Shown here piece by piece: positions 39,217-47,911 of a DNA stretch of 64,000 bases. The position numbers and the translations under genes are program-made. The notes beneath the pieces were generated by a model that did no database searches, was not told the origin of the DNA, and worked only from the letters and a program-made list of their open reading frames with translations. Every line of letters begins with the position of its first letter. The first letter of the stretch is position 1. The stretch is taken from contig RPFO01000072.1 in NCBI GenBank assembly GCA_009746045.1, positions 3,545,237-3,609,236 on the forward strand. The letters are read 5' to 3'. The stretch comes from Mesostigma viride (lineage: Eukaryota; Streptophyta; Mesostigmatophyceae; Mesostigmatales; Mesostigmataceae).

Positions 39217-39597
39217 AAAACAAAAGAGACCGCCATGAGCTAGGTGAGCAAGCTTTTATCGTGTTTCAAGGCCAACGGCTCTCTACCAACGGCCAGATCC
39301 GGCAACGGCCTCTAAACAGTTTTAGCCGTCAAGTTTTACTTCAGATATTGCCTGTTGCAAACCCGTCCGCAATCACAGATCTGCTAGGAGAACCTAGACG
39401 CAAAAATCCGTCGTCAAGGTACTCAGCACACCGTCAAGGTATGGGCCGCAACAATTAGGCCATATCTTCCGTAATACTCGTACACTAGAAGCCTAATCAA
39501 CCTTATTACGATCACATCACCCAGCTCTATTTCACCTAGCATCAGCGGCTCCCCTTCCGTATCACTATAAAGAAACTATGTTCAGAGAACCCCGATT
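39217..39597 (+). repeat. PAT element 2, repeat A1
   Basis: This is the second copy of the 381-base A repeat. It ends at ccccgatt, directly joined to viral coding sequence (acgttataactcgg), which marks the insertion border inside the split viral gene. Confidence 0.9.
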
Positions 39598-40228
39598 ACG
39601 TTATAACTCGGAAGATCACTTGATGTACCACTTACGTTTAGTTTGTCGATCTGCACATCTGTGCTATCTAGCGGGTCGGGATTCAGTCCCAAAGATGGGA
39701 CTTTAATGGTACCTCCATTAGTCACGTTTGCGAGTAGCTGAGTCGGGATTCTGCCAAGATACACAGTTTTCGTACCTAAATCTGTTGCCTTAAATCCTCG
39801 AAGCGCGTTTGCTACCTGTCCAAGTTTGTTCGTATCAGCTGAGTCGTTTTCAAACCTTGTTGCATTCGAAACTCGCTCGTGAAAGTCTCTCATCAGATTC
39901 GAGAGAATGTCGTAGAGATATACGGACGCAAGAAACTCCCGTAGCTTTGTGATGAGAGTAGGGTCTGTATCTAAAATATTGTGCGTGATCATAGGGGCTT
40001 CTTCAATTTTGAAACTCATACTTGGCATATAAGTCCGGATAGATTGAAGCTCGTACCCAGTAAAGATTTTGTCGCGAGATCGTTGATCCGCTCCTGAACC
40101 TGCATGGACCTCCCTGTGGGCGTCCCAACAGCCGTGTGCATTGGATAACCGGATCCACCAAACGCGGGTGCGGGTGCGGGTGGTGCCGGAGCTGCCGGTC
40201 CTGTACTTCCTGTTAATCCTGATGCCAT
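39598..40228 (-). pseudogene. Split paralogue, N-terminal half (one further frame break)
   Basis: The gene begins at 40228 (MASGLTGSTG) with a Pro/Ala-rich start, then PMHTAVGTPTGRSMQVQERINDLA, and after a frame change near 40070 continues as FTGYELQSIRTYMPSMSFKIEE, MITHNILDTDP and VYLYDILSNLMRDFHERVSNAT, all closely matching the intact paralogue at 24347. It ends at the PAT element border with SSDLPSYNVI. The C-terminal half is at 25864-26499. The split falls in the less conserved centre of the protein, at about residue 210. The additional frame break is consistent with a single missing base. Confidence 0.85.
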
Positions 40229-40294
40229 TTTTCTCTATAATTTCGACGTAGAAAAAAAATGCTCGTCTAATGCGGTTTTTATAAATGCTTCCCC

Positions 40295-40831
40295 ATGGTT
40301 GAATCACCACACATGCCCCCTAAGAAGGCCGAAAAGAAAATGGAGGAGGTCACGACACTTAGCAAGCGAGAGACAAGGTCTGGCCGAAAGGTGAAGGCGC
40401 CGGCACGTTTCGAACCCGACGAAGTACCCTTAGACGATTTCGACGATGGAGAGTACGACTCTGACGACCCTGTGGGCGACAACCTTAACGATTCAGAGAT
40501 TTCTGTGGAAGATGAAGACGGGGAAGAGAATGACGACGACTCTTATGACAGCAGTTTCATAGACGATGACGATCCGGATGATGCAACTAGAATTGATACG
40601 GATGCTAACGAGGAAGAACTGACTGACACAGAGACAGAGGAAGACGAAGATCTTGACCTATCTTCGGACTCTGATGAGGAAGAAGAAGAAGACGACGAAG
40701 AAGAAGAAGAGGAAGAACAGAAACCGAAGAGGGTTCAGAAACCTACGCCCGCAAAGAGAAAACTCAGTTCTTTTCGGGATGATGGAGAAGAGGAAGTGAT
40801 CTCTTTTGCAAGGCCGAAAATCATAAAGTAG
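40295..40831 (+). CDS. Acidic nuclear-type protein
   Basis: The protein has 178 residues (or 172 from the second ATG, MPPKKAEKK). A basic N-terminus with TRSGRKVKAPARFEP is followed by a very acidic body (runs of D/E over residues 45-140, including EEEEEDDEEEEEEEQ) and a basic end (PKRVQKPTPAKRK). The acid-base layout resembles histone chaperones and chromatin proteins, and RSGRxxKxPxRF is a pattern seen in chromatin-associated proteins, but no domain can be named. It is divergent from the split structural gene across 66 bases with AT-rich sequence. Confidence 0.65.
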   Translation: MVESPHMPPKKAEKKMEEVTTLSKRETRSGRKVKAPARFEPDEVPLDDFDDGEYDSDDPVGDNLNDSEISVEDEDGEENDDDSYDSSFIDDDDPDDATRIDTDANEEELTDTETEEDEDLDLSSDSDEEEEEDDEEEEEEEQKPKRVQKPTPAKRKLSSFRDDGEEEVISFARPKIIK

Positions 40832-40832
40832 T

Positions 40833-42197
40833 TTAACCGCCGTACATGTAATCTATACTTACCTCGAGCCCTTCCTGGTTTACATTCGGAATGTACAGCG
40901 GGTTCGAGTCGAGAGCCGAGTACGCAACATCTGTCGATATCTCTGTCACCTGCTTCGAGAAGTCCTGAGGCCCTAGCCGAACAGGTCTTTCTATCCGATC
41001 GCCCTGAATCCAGGCTAATTTTTCGACAAGCAAATCGCTCTCCTCCGGGCTCGTCCTAACGGCATGGATCTGATCATCATCGATCTTACGGAAACGAGTG
41101 TTTGCATTAAAATCGCCGTACACGAGCTTTCCTTCCTTACAATCAGGGAGCGCGACAGCAGCTTTGAACACGCGAGGCTCCGACGTCCTCGTGTGATTGT
41201 TAAGGTCCTTCTCGGAATGCAGCGATGAACCTCGGTTTTCGTCCTGGAAATTTGGAACTATGGACTCGTGGGTTCTTTCGTTTACAGGGACTTTGACCAT
41301 GACATTGTATGCTCCGATACCTATCGATTGTTGTAACGGGGCTTCAGAAGGCGCGAGATGGGCGTTCTCTATGACCCCGGCACGTCGAGCGATCACCCTA
41401 GTAAACTGCTGCATGTCGCTCCATCTGCTACCATTTGTAGACCCTCCCGTCAAGTCCTCGACGGGTTGAAACGTAGACAACGGCACGCTTCGTTCGGGAA
41501 GAACCGTGGCTTCAAAAGCTTTGGACTCGTAAGGCCGCGACTCGCTCTCATATTGAGCGTTTGCCGGTCTGGACTCTGTCCCCGCTCGGTTGGCACGATT
41601 CAGCGGATCCAAAATCACGAGTCTTGTTTGGAGAGCGCTCTCTTGAGGCCCGGGTTTCGAGACAATGAGCTGTTCGTCAGGAGCTGTCCAATTTTTGGAC
41701 ATGATTTCAGAACTCTCGTGCAAGTAATTATCTCTAGCCCCTTGGCTTTCATAAACCTCCTGCATTCCAAACTTTCTATCGGGTTGTATCTTTCCAACGA
41801 GATCCGTAACCTCCTGGACTGTCTTCGAGTTCCATGGCTCTGGTCCGGGGACTTTTGTCGGAATGGAGTCGAACTTTACGGGCACGCCCGTCATATTTCT
41901 AAATTCGTTATACGGTTGATAATAAGACTTCGGCTCTACGTGCATTTGAATTTTAGACGAATTTCGACCATAACCAAGACTAGCTCTCATGGTTGGACCG
42001 GTTACATAGTCCGGCTGTTGCGGACCGTAACCTCCTCTAGCGGTATACATCGGGATGGGCTCAACCCCCGAAGTGGAGGATACCAAGTCCGGCCTCGTAG
42101 CTTGTAGTTCTGTAATCGAGTCAGGTCGATGAGAAACTAACGGCTTTGGTCGCATAAGAAAACCCGTCAACGCTACGATGGAAAGCGAAGCGAGCAT
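40833..42197 (-). CDS. Virion-type protein with N-terminal membrane anchor
   Basis: The protein has 454 residues and an intact frame. An N-terminal hydrophobic segment (MLASLSIVALTGFLM) is followed by a long, Pro/Asn/Ser-rich, low-helix body with repeated short motifs (RPxNAxYESESRPYESKAFEA, PLxxFQPVEDL). The layout, membrane anchor plus extended repetitive body, is common in NCLDV virion proteins that span the space between inner membrane and capsid, including tape-measure-like proteins. That match is by layout only. It begins 38 bases from the next gene, with an AT-rich stretch (aaaaatatcattcaataata) before its start. Confidence 0.65.
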   Translation of the reverse strand: MLASLSIVALTGFLMRPKPLVSHRPDSITELQATRPDLVSSTSGVEPIPMYTARGGYGPQQPDYVTGPTMRASLGYGRNSSKIQMHVEPKSYYQPYNEFRNMTGVPVKFDSIPTKVPGPEPWNSKTVQEVTDLVGKIQPDRKFGMQEVYESQGARDNYLHESSEIMSKNWTAPDEQLIVSKPGPQESALQTRLVILDPLNRANRAGTESRPANAQYESESRPYESKAFEATVLPERSVPLSTFQPVEDLTGGSTNGSRWSDMQQFTRVIARRAGVIENAHLAPSEAPLQQSIGIGAYNVMVKVPVNERTHESIVPNFQDENRGSSLHSEKDLNNHTRTSEPRVFKAAVALPDCKEGKLVYGDFNANTRFRKIDDDQIHAVRTSPEESDLLVEKLAWIQGDRIERPVRLGPQDFSKQVTEISTDVAYSALDSNPLYIPNVNQEGLEVSIDYMYGG

Positions 42198-42232
42198 TTA
42201 TTATTGAATGATATTTTTAACAAACGATATAT

Positions 42233-42571
42233 TTACATCGAAACTTTGCACGGCTCAGGACGCAAAAGACTTGTGATGATTGGGAATTCTAGGTACCTGT
42301 CCGAGCGTTTCATGCTTTCCCAAAACATGTGTTGGTAAGGGGCCGTGGCTCTCTCGTCCATGGTTATCGCCTTATTAAAGTTGGCTGTGTGAACGCCACC
42401 CTTAAGTCGCATGCACTCTAGAGATGGGTCGAGACGCCCCCCAAGCGTCAAAAACGATTGCACGTGGTCGTTCGTAATAGGAAATCCGACATTGTTGTCA
42501 AGGACCTTATCCAGCGTCTTGCCGCACTGTTCCTTGACCCCGTTTTCGGTGATGATGATAGCGAATGACAT
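42233..42571 (-). CDS. Small unknown protein
   Basis: The protein has 112 residues. It has a beta-like start (MSFAIIITENG), a segment with GGRLDPSLECMRLKGGVHTANF and a helical end (YQHMFWESMKRSDRYLEFP). There are no membrane segments or known motifs. The gene is intact and sits in a head-to-tail minus-strand series between 40.8 and 48.4 kb that contains several virion-type genes. Confidence 0.6.
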   Translation of the reverse strand: MSFAIIITENGVKEQCGKTLDKVLDNNVGFPITNDHVQSFLTLGGRLDPSLECMRLKGGVHTANFNKAITMDERATAPYQHMFWESMKRSDRYLEFPIITSLLRPEPCKVSM

Positions 42572-42584
42572 GTTTATCTAATGT

Positions 42585-42800
42585 TTAGAATAAATGCTTC
42601 CCGATCACGATTTGCTCTTCTCCTCTTTCTTCGAGGTCTAGTCGTACAGGTTCCGGGATTGGAATCGTTTTTCGATCCATGGTAAAGTACTCGGGACAGG
42701 GTTCTTCTTTGGGGGGGTCTTTATGATTCCATCTCGTCCATTCGATAAAACTGATGCCCAAGACGATCATCAACAAACTAACAAACGGGAATGACGACAT
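42585..42800 (-). CDS. Short single-pass membrane protein
   Basis: The protein has 71 residues. An N-terminal membrane segment (FPFVSLLMIVLGISFIEW) is followed by a polar tail with many Pro and Glu (DPPKEEPCPEYF, DLEERGEEQIVIG). A ctatatac box (42807-42814) lies about 7 bases before the start. This kind of short anchored protein is frequent in NCLDV membranes. Confidence 0.65.
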   Translation of the reverse strand: MSSFPFVSLLMIVLGISFIEWTRWNHKDPPKEEPCPEYFTMDRKTIPIPEPVRLDLEERGEEQIVIGKHLF

Positions 42801-42816
42801 AGCGTTCTATATACCG

Positions 42817-43398
42817 CTAGAAATATTCCCCGCCGATTCTGTTCATGATCTCGACTCTTGCGGCCGCGCGAAGAAGAGGTGGAACGTTGTTCATTACGTA
42901 GTTCTCGACGCCTTTAGAAGTTTTAGGCAAAGGGGGGCCGGAGGCAAGAACGTCGTTTAAAGAATCTCGCTCCTCCCTGCGTATCGCCTCCGGAAGCTCT
43001 CGAAGAACTGCACACATTTTTGAATTTTTGATTCCGTCTGATCGAAGATGAAACCAAGCATTGTGCCACGCGGCGTCTCTTGAGAGAACAAATATCTCGT
43101 CGTTTTCCGCGTCGATTTCTTTTCTGGCGACTCTTTTACCTAGCTCGTAATGAAACAAAGTGTCCGCGGCCTCTTTAATCATGGAGTCGGACCGCATGAG
43201 TTCGCAACCCAGAGGCACAGGGCCTTCATACGCTTTGCCGCAAAACCCGATTACAGAGCAGCGTGACGTGTCTATGCAGCACGCGTCTTTGGCGCATTGG
43301 TCCAGGTCCACGAAAACCCAAGTTCGAGGCATCGTCTTACACTCTCGATCAAAATAAATAATTCTCCGAAGCGAGCCCTTAGTAACTAAGGTCTCCAT
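42817..43398 (-). CDS. Possible PIN/NYN-like protein
   Basis: The frame gives 193 residues, but the start at MPRTWVFVDLDQC (residue 23) is more natural. WVFVDLDQCAKDACCID places two Asp after a hydrophobic strand, and IFVLSRDAAWHNAWFHLRSDG follows about 85 residues later; this layout recalls PIN/NYN-type nuclease folds (strand-D-x-D, then a later acidic strand end). The C-terminal ~60 residues are helical and basic. The similarity is weak, so the enzymatic role is a guess. It is intact and tightly spaced with its neighbours. Confidence 0.5.
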   Translation of the reverse strand: METLVTKGSLRRIIYFDRECKTMPRTWVFVDLDQCAKDACCIDTSRCSVIGFCGKAYEGPVPLGCELMRSDSMIKEAADTLFHYELGKRVARKEIDAENDEIFVLSRDAAWHNAWFHLRSDGIKNSKMCAVLRELPEAIRREERDSLNDVLASGPPLPKTSKGVENYVMNNVPPLLRAAARVEIMNRIGGEYF

Positions 43399-43822
43399 TT
43401 GTGTACAATTCCCAGATTTTGTTCTTATTTTCTACCGTCGGCGGGAGTCCTTTCTTCTTAAGTTGCTCGTTTGTCCAATCAGCCGCGCGTTTAAGGACAT
43501 CTTTATAAGCCACGACAGGTTTGACGCCGGTTTTTTCATGAGATACCCCGTTTGGCTTCTTTGGGTCTTTGATCTCCCTAAACGACTCGGGATTTAAATC
43601 CCTGTACAATTTTTTGGTCATGCCAACCCAATTTTCTACTTTAGGGTGAGAGTCCTTACCCAATTTCGATCGATCCAAGCGGACATATTCCCCTGTTCTA
43701 ACGTTTTGAACAATGTCGTCCGCCCGGAGACCGTCAGACGTCATCTCGGCCTCGCCCCTCTTAACCTGCGCCATGCTTCCATATTGTCTCGTCGCCATCT
43801 TAATATAACGACCCGAACACAA
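43379..43822 (-). CDS. Small basic unknown protein
   Basis: The frame gives 147 residues; MATRQYGSMAQV (residue 9) is a likely start because it follows an AT-rich stretch. The protein is Lys-rich with YRDLNPESFREIKDPKKP and a C-terminal helix (VLKRAADWTNEQLKKKGLPP) and ends IWELYTNGDLSY. It overlaps the extended start of the following gene by 20 bases. No domain is recognised. Confidence 0.6.
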   Translation of the reverse strand: MCSGRYIKMATRQYGSMAQVKRGEAEMTSDGLRADDIVQNVRTGEYVRLDRSKLGKDSHPKVENWVGMTKKLYRDLNPESFREIKDPKKPNGVSHEKTGVKPVVAYKDVLKRAADWTNEQLKKKGLPPTVENKNKIWELYTNGDLSY

Positions 43823-43846
43823 TTTTTTTACTCCGTCGAACGAAGT

Positions 43847-46800
43847 TTATACTGTCAAAATGTTTGAATAAACCGATGGAACTCGGACCAGCTCGTCCTT
43901 GGTTATCGGGACTGCCCGTTTTTCACGTGCTTTAGCGACGGGGTCTGACGCGTTCTTCACGATGGCTCGAACAATTTTTGCTCGCTCTTTGTAAGTTTCG
44001 AAGCCTGGACGCCCAAAAACTTGGTCGCGAAATGTCTTCATGTTTTCAGCTTGCCTCTTTCTCTCGGCATCGCGCATTCGAATCATCTGTTTCCTCCTCT
44101 TTTCGCTTTCCTCCCATCGTTTGTTCGCCGCGTCTTCTTGCTCCTTTCTCGTCTCAGGAGTAGGTCTCACGCGGTTAACCGTCACCCAAACAGGGTCTGC
44201 AGAACCTTCCAATCTGACAGAAAGCCACGGATTATGTTGACTCGATCGAGGACCAGGCGCGCGTTCAATAGTCCCGTTGATCCACATACGTTTGCCGAGG
44301 GGTAGAACAAGGACTTTTTCTCCTTGCGCAAAAGCCGACGCTGGCCTTTGTTTACAACGGGTTACAACGTTTTGAGACTCGACTGGCTCCGTTCTCTTCT
44401 CGATCTCGATTCCTCGAGCTCCACTTTCTCCTTCCGTCGTGCGTATGCAAGAGCGCGTAACAGGGACGCGGAAGTCAAACCCTGTGCGATACTCTTTTCC
44501 GGGATAATTGTCGACCACAGGGGTCGCTTCCGAGTAATTTCGGATCATCTCGGGTCTCGACGTAGAAGCCTTTCGAGTTCTTACTTCGGAAGGGTCCGCG
44601 TACTTTCCGTCCACGAATCTACCCATACAACCTCGGCGCGGTGCTATCAAAACATCAGTGGCTGTGTCTGGTGGCAACACGCGTAGATCCGATGGCGGAA
44701 TCGGAGCAGGCACCACGTTCTTCTGTACGCTGCGATACCCCGAACAAAGCATGTAGTTTTTTACCGCATGTGCGCGAATCAACGCGTGAAAAGCATTAAT
44801 TATTATGTACGAAAGGTTGAGCCGAGTCCTTGGAACTTTCGGCGCTTCTCGTCGTATGAACGTTTTTGCCGTGTTGAAAGATAACTCGATCGGGTTGTAC
44901 TCTGGCGAATAGGGTGGAAGAAACAAGAGCGCGGGACGGCGATTCATATACGTCTTTCGAGTAGGCGGGTGTAGAACGCCGTCTCCCGCGCCTTTGGCAC
45001 GCAAGAGCGTCGCAAACTCGCTCAACTCTCCCTCTGGAAACACGGCGTTTTCTTTAAGTAGATCGTTTTTTTGGACTTCATCGTCTGTTGGTTTGCCATG
45101 AATAGATGCGCCGTCCATAACGATCGTTTTGCGATGCACGAAGCCGTCTGGAAGGGTCTGTAAAAACCACCGAAATAAGCTCTTCGATACTTTTAATGCA
45201 GGCGCTCCGGCGTTTTTGTCCGCGAGCTGGTTTTTTGACATCCTTATTGGCAGCGCTTTCGACCGTTGGAAAGACACGGCCTTTCGAAACGCGCTCCAAG
45301 CTTCTTTATTGAAGTTCCATCCCGTGAAGCTACCATCCACTTGCGGAGGGTTGCCGTACAACTTCGGCGAGGAATCCAGCTCGGCCAAGTTTCCGTCCAT
45401 CCATTTCGCGTCCCCTTTGCAATGGTGGACGATAAACCAAATGTGCGTCGCCACGTCCAGACCGTGCATTACGGTCTTCCTGTTTTGAGCGTCGTTCACT
45501 TTCCACACGATATTGAGAGCGTCATATATGGCCCGGGGTAGACTGTTTTCTTGGTCGATGTCTCTTTCTTTTCGGGACACGTATTCGCGGTCAAACATGT
45601 AGGAATCGTCCGCGTCCGACGAAAAGAAGGTGTCTAGCGCCTTGTAGTTATCGCTCGGTTTCGAATGATCGTACAAGTCTCGTAAAATCTGGGCAAAAGA
45701 CCGGTCTCCAAAAACGTTGACGAGCTTTTCGACCATAAAAAAAACTCCTCTTTGTATATTTTGGTCGTCGTCTCTCGTCCCGCTTTTATCAGGGCACGGC
45801 AACATCGCGGCGACCGCGTCCTTGTTCGTCCTCGAAATCATACCCACCACTTTGATGGAGTCGTCTCCCAATCTCAATATGGGAGTTTCATCTTTTACGG
45901 TGACGCCAGGTGGGACGTTTATATCATCTCCGAGCGCTGCGATCGAGTCACCCATAGACTCTTCGCCAATACTATAATTGTGTCGCCGGATGTACTCGAG
46001 CCATACAAAATCATGAGCGGCTAAACGTATGACGAACTCGACCTGTTTTTCCGGATCTTTCAAGGTCGAGTCGTTGCTAATCATGCTTCCGATAGACTTA
46101 TACGCGGATTGGTTGTTTTTCCCAGGTAAGAACGTCCAATACGTTCGAAACATCGAGTGTTCCCAAAAAGATTTTTTGTCTAGCACAACGTCGTCTTCTT
46201 TTCGCAACCAGAAATCGGATGGAACTGAATCTTTTTTTACTTTTGCTCCTCTCGCGTTAGTTTTATAAGCGATTTCGAACTTTGAGTAGTTACCTCTCAC
46301 AATAAAAGCCTTAAAATCAAACTCAGTTTTCTGGAGAAAGAAACGAACCATGTGTTCTCGAATTCTGCTAAGGCGAATATCCGAAGAGTTTTGGACCGGG
46401 TCAAATATTCTACACCAAGATCCGACCACCGTGACAAGGCCCTCCCACCACAGTTGGGAGCGAAGTAAATCCACGGCGTTCATTTCAGCGGGCGACTTGG
46501 CGGGGAACTGGTTGCTGATGCGTACAGGCACGGGAGGAAATATGCGTAAAAAAAAAGCCACTCGAAGATTTCCTTTTTCGTCTTCAGGCCATCTCATTGC
46601 CGCAAAAACGGTCGTTTTTGAGGCTCGTTGTTCTTTTCTGCGCATGTTAGGTTTCTCTCCGGGCTTAGTCCATGCTCGCAATGGGGCCAGATTCATGTAC
46701 GTGTGAAACTCGTCGATGAACACGCAGTCTTCCGCAAACAACAGAGATTGGACGTCGGTAAAATCTTTTTTAGCAGATGCGACTGCCTCGAGATCTTTCT

Positions 46801-47416
46801 CTTGGTAATCGTAATGAATTGTTTTGTACGACAATTTGTGATCCTCTCGGGCTCTTTTCACATGCTGTTCTGTAAATTGAAAGTCTTTTTCACCACTGAG
46901 CTTGTCTGCGAGTTCTCTCACCTTTTGAAACGCTAGTACGGTGCTTTCGGCATTTGGATTGACCCCGAGATCTTCCTTGGCCGCGGAACGGTCATTAAGT
47001 ATTCTGACGATGTCAAAAGCCGTGTATTGAGGAACGTGAGCGGTTTGAAGGTTTGCGAGGGCGTTTGAAAGAGACTCCCACGCCTCTTTCATTGTCTCCT
47101 CCATAAAGACATCTTTCGTGCGTGGCTTGCTTCGTGCATAGGGTTTTAGAAATGACCGGTCTGCGTCCTCTTTGATATTATAATCAAAAATTTGTTGTTC
47201 CGCATCAGCTAGCATCTTCCTAAAATACTTTCGAGCTGTCTTTGGATCAACCTGAAACACTTGCGCTAGTTTCTTAAAGTCTCTTCTTTTGTTTAGAGCA
47301 GCATACGCCATCGCCCTCCCTATTCGCTCTCGTAACTCGATTGGATGCGCTTTTCCGAGATGCTTCGTCTTTATCACGGGGTCGACGAGGCCTTTATTAT
47401 CGTTGTCGAACATCAC
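43847..47416 (-). CDS. Very large DDE transposase/integrase-like protein (Tc1/IS630 type)
   Basis: The protein has 1189 residues and an intact frame. N-terminal helix-turn-helix-like region at residues 40-75 (KKLAQVFQVDPKTARKYFRKML). A DDE nuclease core is spread over a long distance: FIDEFHTY (D235), IVMDGASIHGK (D768), and LLFLPPYSPEYNPIE (E844), which is the PYSPExNPIE signature of IS630/Tc1-mariner enzymes. The gap between the first two acids is ~530 residues against ~90-100 in typical members, and D768-E844 has 75 residues between against ~34. Residues ~1040-1100 (GEKVLVLPLGKRMWINGTIE, WVTVNRVRP) resemble a Tudor/chromo or integrase C-terminal barrel. No terminal inverted repeats are seen, and it begins 19 bases after the next gene ends, so it behaves as a resident viral gene rather than a mobile copy. 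Confidence 0.75.
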   Translation of the reverse strand: MMFDNDNKGLVDPVIKTKHLGKAHPIELRERIGRAMAYAALNKRRDFKKLAQVFQVDPKTARKYFRKMLADAEQQIFDYNIKEDADRSFLKPYARSKPRTKDVFMEETMKEAWESLSNALANLQTAHVPQYTAFDIVRILNDRSAAKEDLGVNPNAESTVLAFQKVRELADKLSGEKDFQFTEQHVKRAREDHKLSYKTIHYDYQEKDLEAVASAKKDFTDVQSLLFAEDCVFIDEFHTYMNLAPLRAWTKPGEKPNMRRKEQRASKTTVFAAMRWPEDEKGNLRVAFFLRIFPPVPVRISNQFPAKSPAEMNAVDLLRSQLWWEGLVTVVGSWCRIFDPVQNSSDIRLSRIREHMVRFFLQKTEFDFKAFIVRGNYSKFEIAYKTNARGAKVKKDSVPSDFWLRKEDDVVLDKKSFWEHSMFRTYWTFLPGKNNQSAYKSIGSMISNDSTLKDPEKQVEFVIRLAAHDFVWLEYIRRHNYSIGEESMGDSIAALGDDINVPPGVTVKDETPILRLGDDSIKVVGMISRTNKDAVAAMLPCPDKSGTRDDDQNIQRGVFFMVEKLVNVFGDRSFAQILRDLYDHSKPSDNYKALDTFFSSDADDSYMFDREYVSRKERDIDQENSLPRAIYDALNIVWKVNDAQNRKTVMHGLDVATHIWFIVHHCKGDAKWMDGNLAELDSSPKLYGNPPQVDGSFTGWNFNKEAWSAFRKAVSFQRSKALPIRMSKNQLADKNAGAPALKVSKSLFRWFLQTLPDGFVHRKTIVMDGASIHGKPTDDEVQKNDLLKENAVFPEGELSEFATLLRAKGAGDGVLHPPTRKTYMNRRPALLFLPPYSPEYNPIELSFNTAKTFIRREAPKVPRTRLNLSYIIINAFHALIRAHAVKNYMLCSGYRSVQKNVVPAPIPPSDLRVLPPDTATDVLIAPRRGCMGRFVDGKYADPSEVRTRKASTSRPEMIRNYSEATPVVDNYPGKEYRTGFDFRVPVTRSCIRTTEGESGARGIEIEKRTEPVESQNVVTRCKQRPASAFAQGEKVLVLPLGKRMWINGTIERAPGPRSSQHNPWLSVRLEGSADPVWVTVNRVRPTPETRKEQEDAANKRWEESEKRRKQMIRMRDAERKRQAENMKTFRDQVFGRPGFETYKERAKIVRAIVKNASDPVAKAREKRAVPITKDELVRVPSVYSNILTV

Positions 47417-47435
47417 TTACATTTAAAAGAGGAAT

Positions 47436-47870
47436 TTAGTACCGTACTCTTTGATCAAGGTCCGGTCTCGGAAAAGTCATGAACCTGAGTGTGTCAGAAG
47501 AGTGCGGGTCTTCGACGACAGATTGATACGTGTTTCTCATGCAAGCGCTTGGGCCTTGCTTGTTAATTGTCTCAAAGTCTCTTCCGATAGAAAAATTTGC
47601 ATAAGGATTGGTCGCGTCCTCGGTCTGGAATGTGAGGTCCCTTTTCTTTCGGTTCATAAGAACCTGGTCTGCGAGGTAAGCGACGTGCGATATGACAATG
47701 ATTAAAAACCCCACGATAACGGCGCGAACTGACCACATTACAGCGCCTCCCACGACCATCACGTACAACCCAAACCTTTTTGCTGCGAGGACCTTTTCTT
47801 CGATGGTCATTCCAGGAATGAACGGCCAAAAACACATGGGGTCGTCGAATACATTTTCAAAAATGTTCAT
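47436..47870 (-). CDS. NCLDV membrane virion protein (DUF5762-like)
   Basis: The protein has 144 residues. It follows the layout of a family widespread in NCLDV virions that I know as DUF5762: an N-terminal FENVFDDPMCFWPFIPGMTIEEKVLA, two membrane segments (GLYVMVVGGAVMWSV and VIVGFLIIVISHVAYLAD), then NPYANF, ACMRNTYQSVVEDP and a conserved-looking end (LRFMTFPRPDLDQ) similar to the RQFYTMPxTxxPNDQ tail. The exact family number is from memory. It is likely in the inner membrane of the particle. The gene is intact. Confidence 0.65.
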   Translation of the reverse strand: MNIFENVFDDPMCFWPFIPGMTIEEKVLAAKRFGLYVMVVGGAVMWSVRAVIVGFLIIVISHVAYLADQVLMNRKKRDLTFQTEDATNPYANFSIGRDFETINKQGPSACMRNTYQSVVEDPHSSDTLRFMTFPRPDLDQRVRY

Positions 47871-47911
47871 CTCAGCGGCTGTATACTAGTAATGGTACAG
47901 TAAATTTGAAT

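Larger units (their letters stand above)
26500..39597 (-). mobile_element. PAT-type DIRS retrotransposon 2, with a nested LTR element
   Basis: Read on the minus strand: repeat A1 (39597-39217), gag-like ORF, RT-RNase H part of ORF2, then the nested LTR element, the tyrosine recombinase part of ORF2, about 200 bases of non-coding tail, repeat A2 (26898-26518), and a short GC-rich end. The A copies are 381 bases and look identical. The outer B repeat expected for this class is not clear; only a short gggagggcgggtggga block lies outside A2, matching the same place in element 1. It sits inside a viral gene, so it moved after the viral DNA was in a host nucleus. Without the LTR element it would be about 5.2 kb, like element 1. 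Confidence 0.88.
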
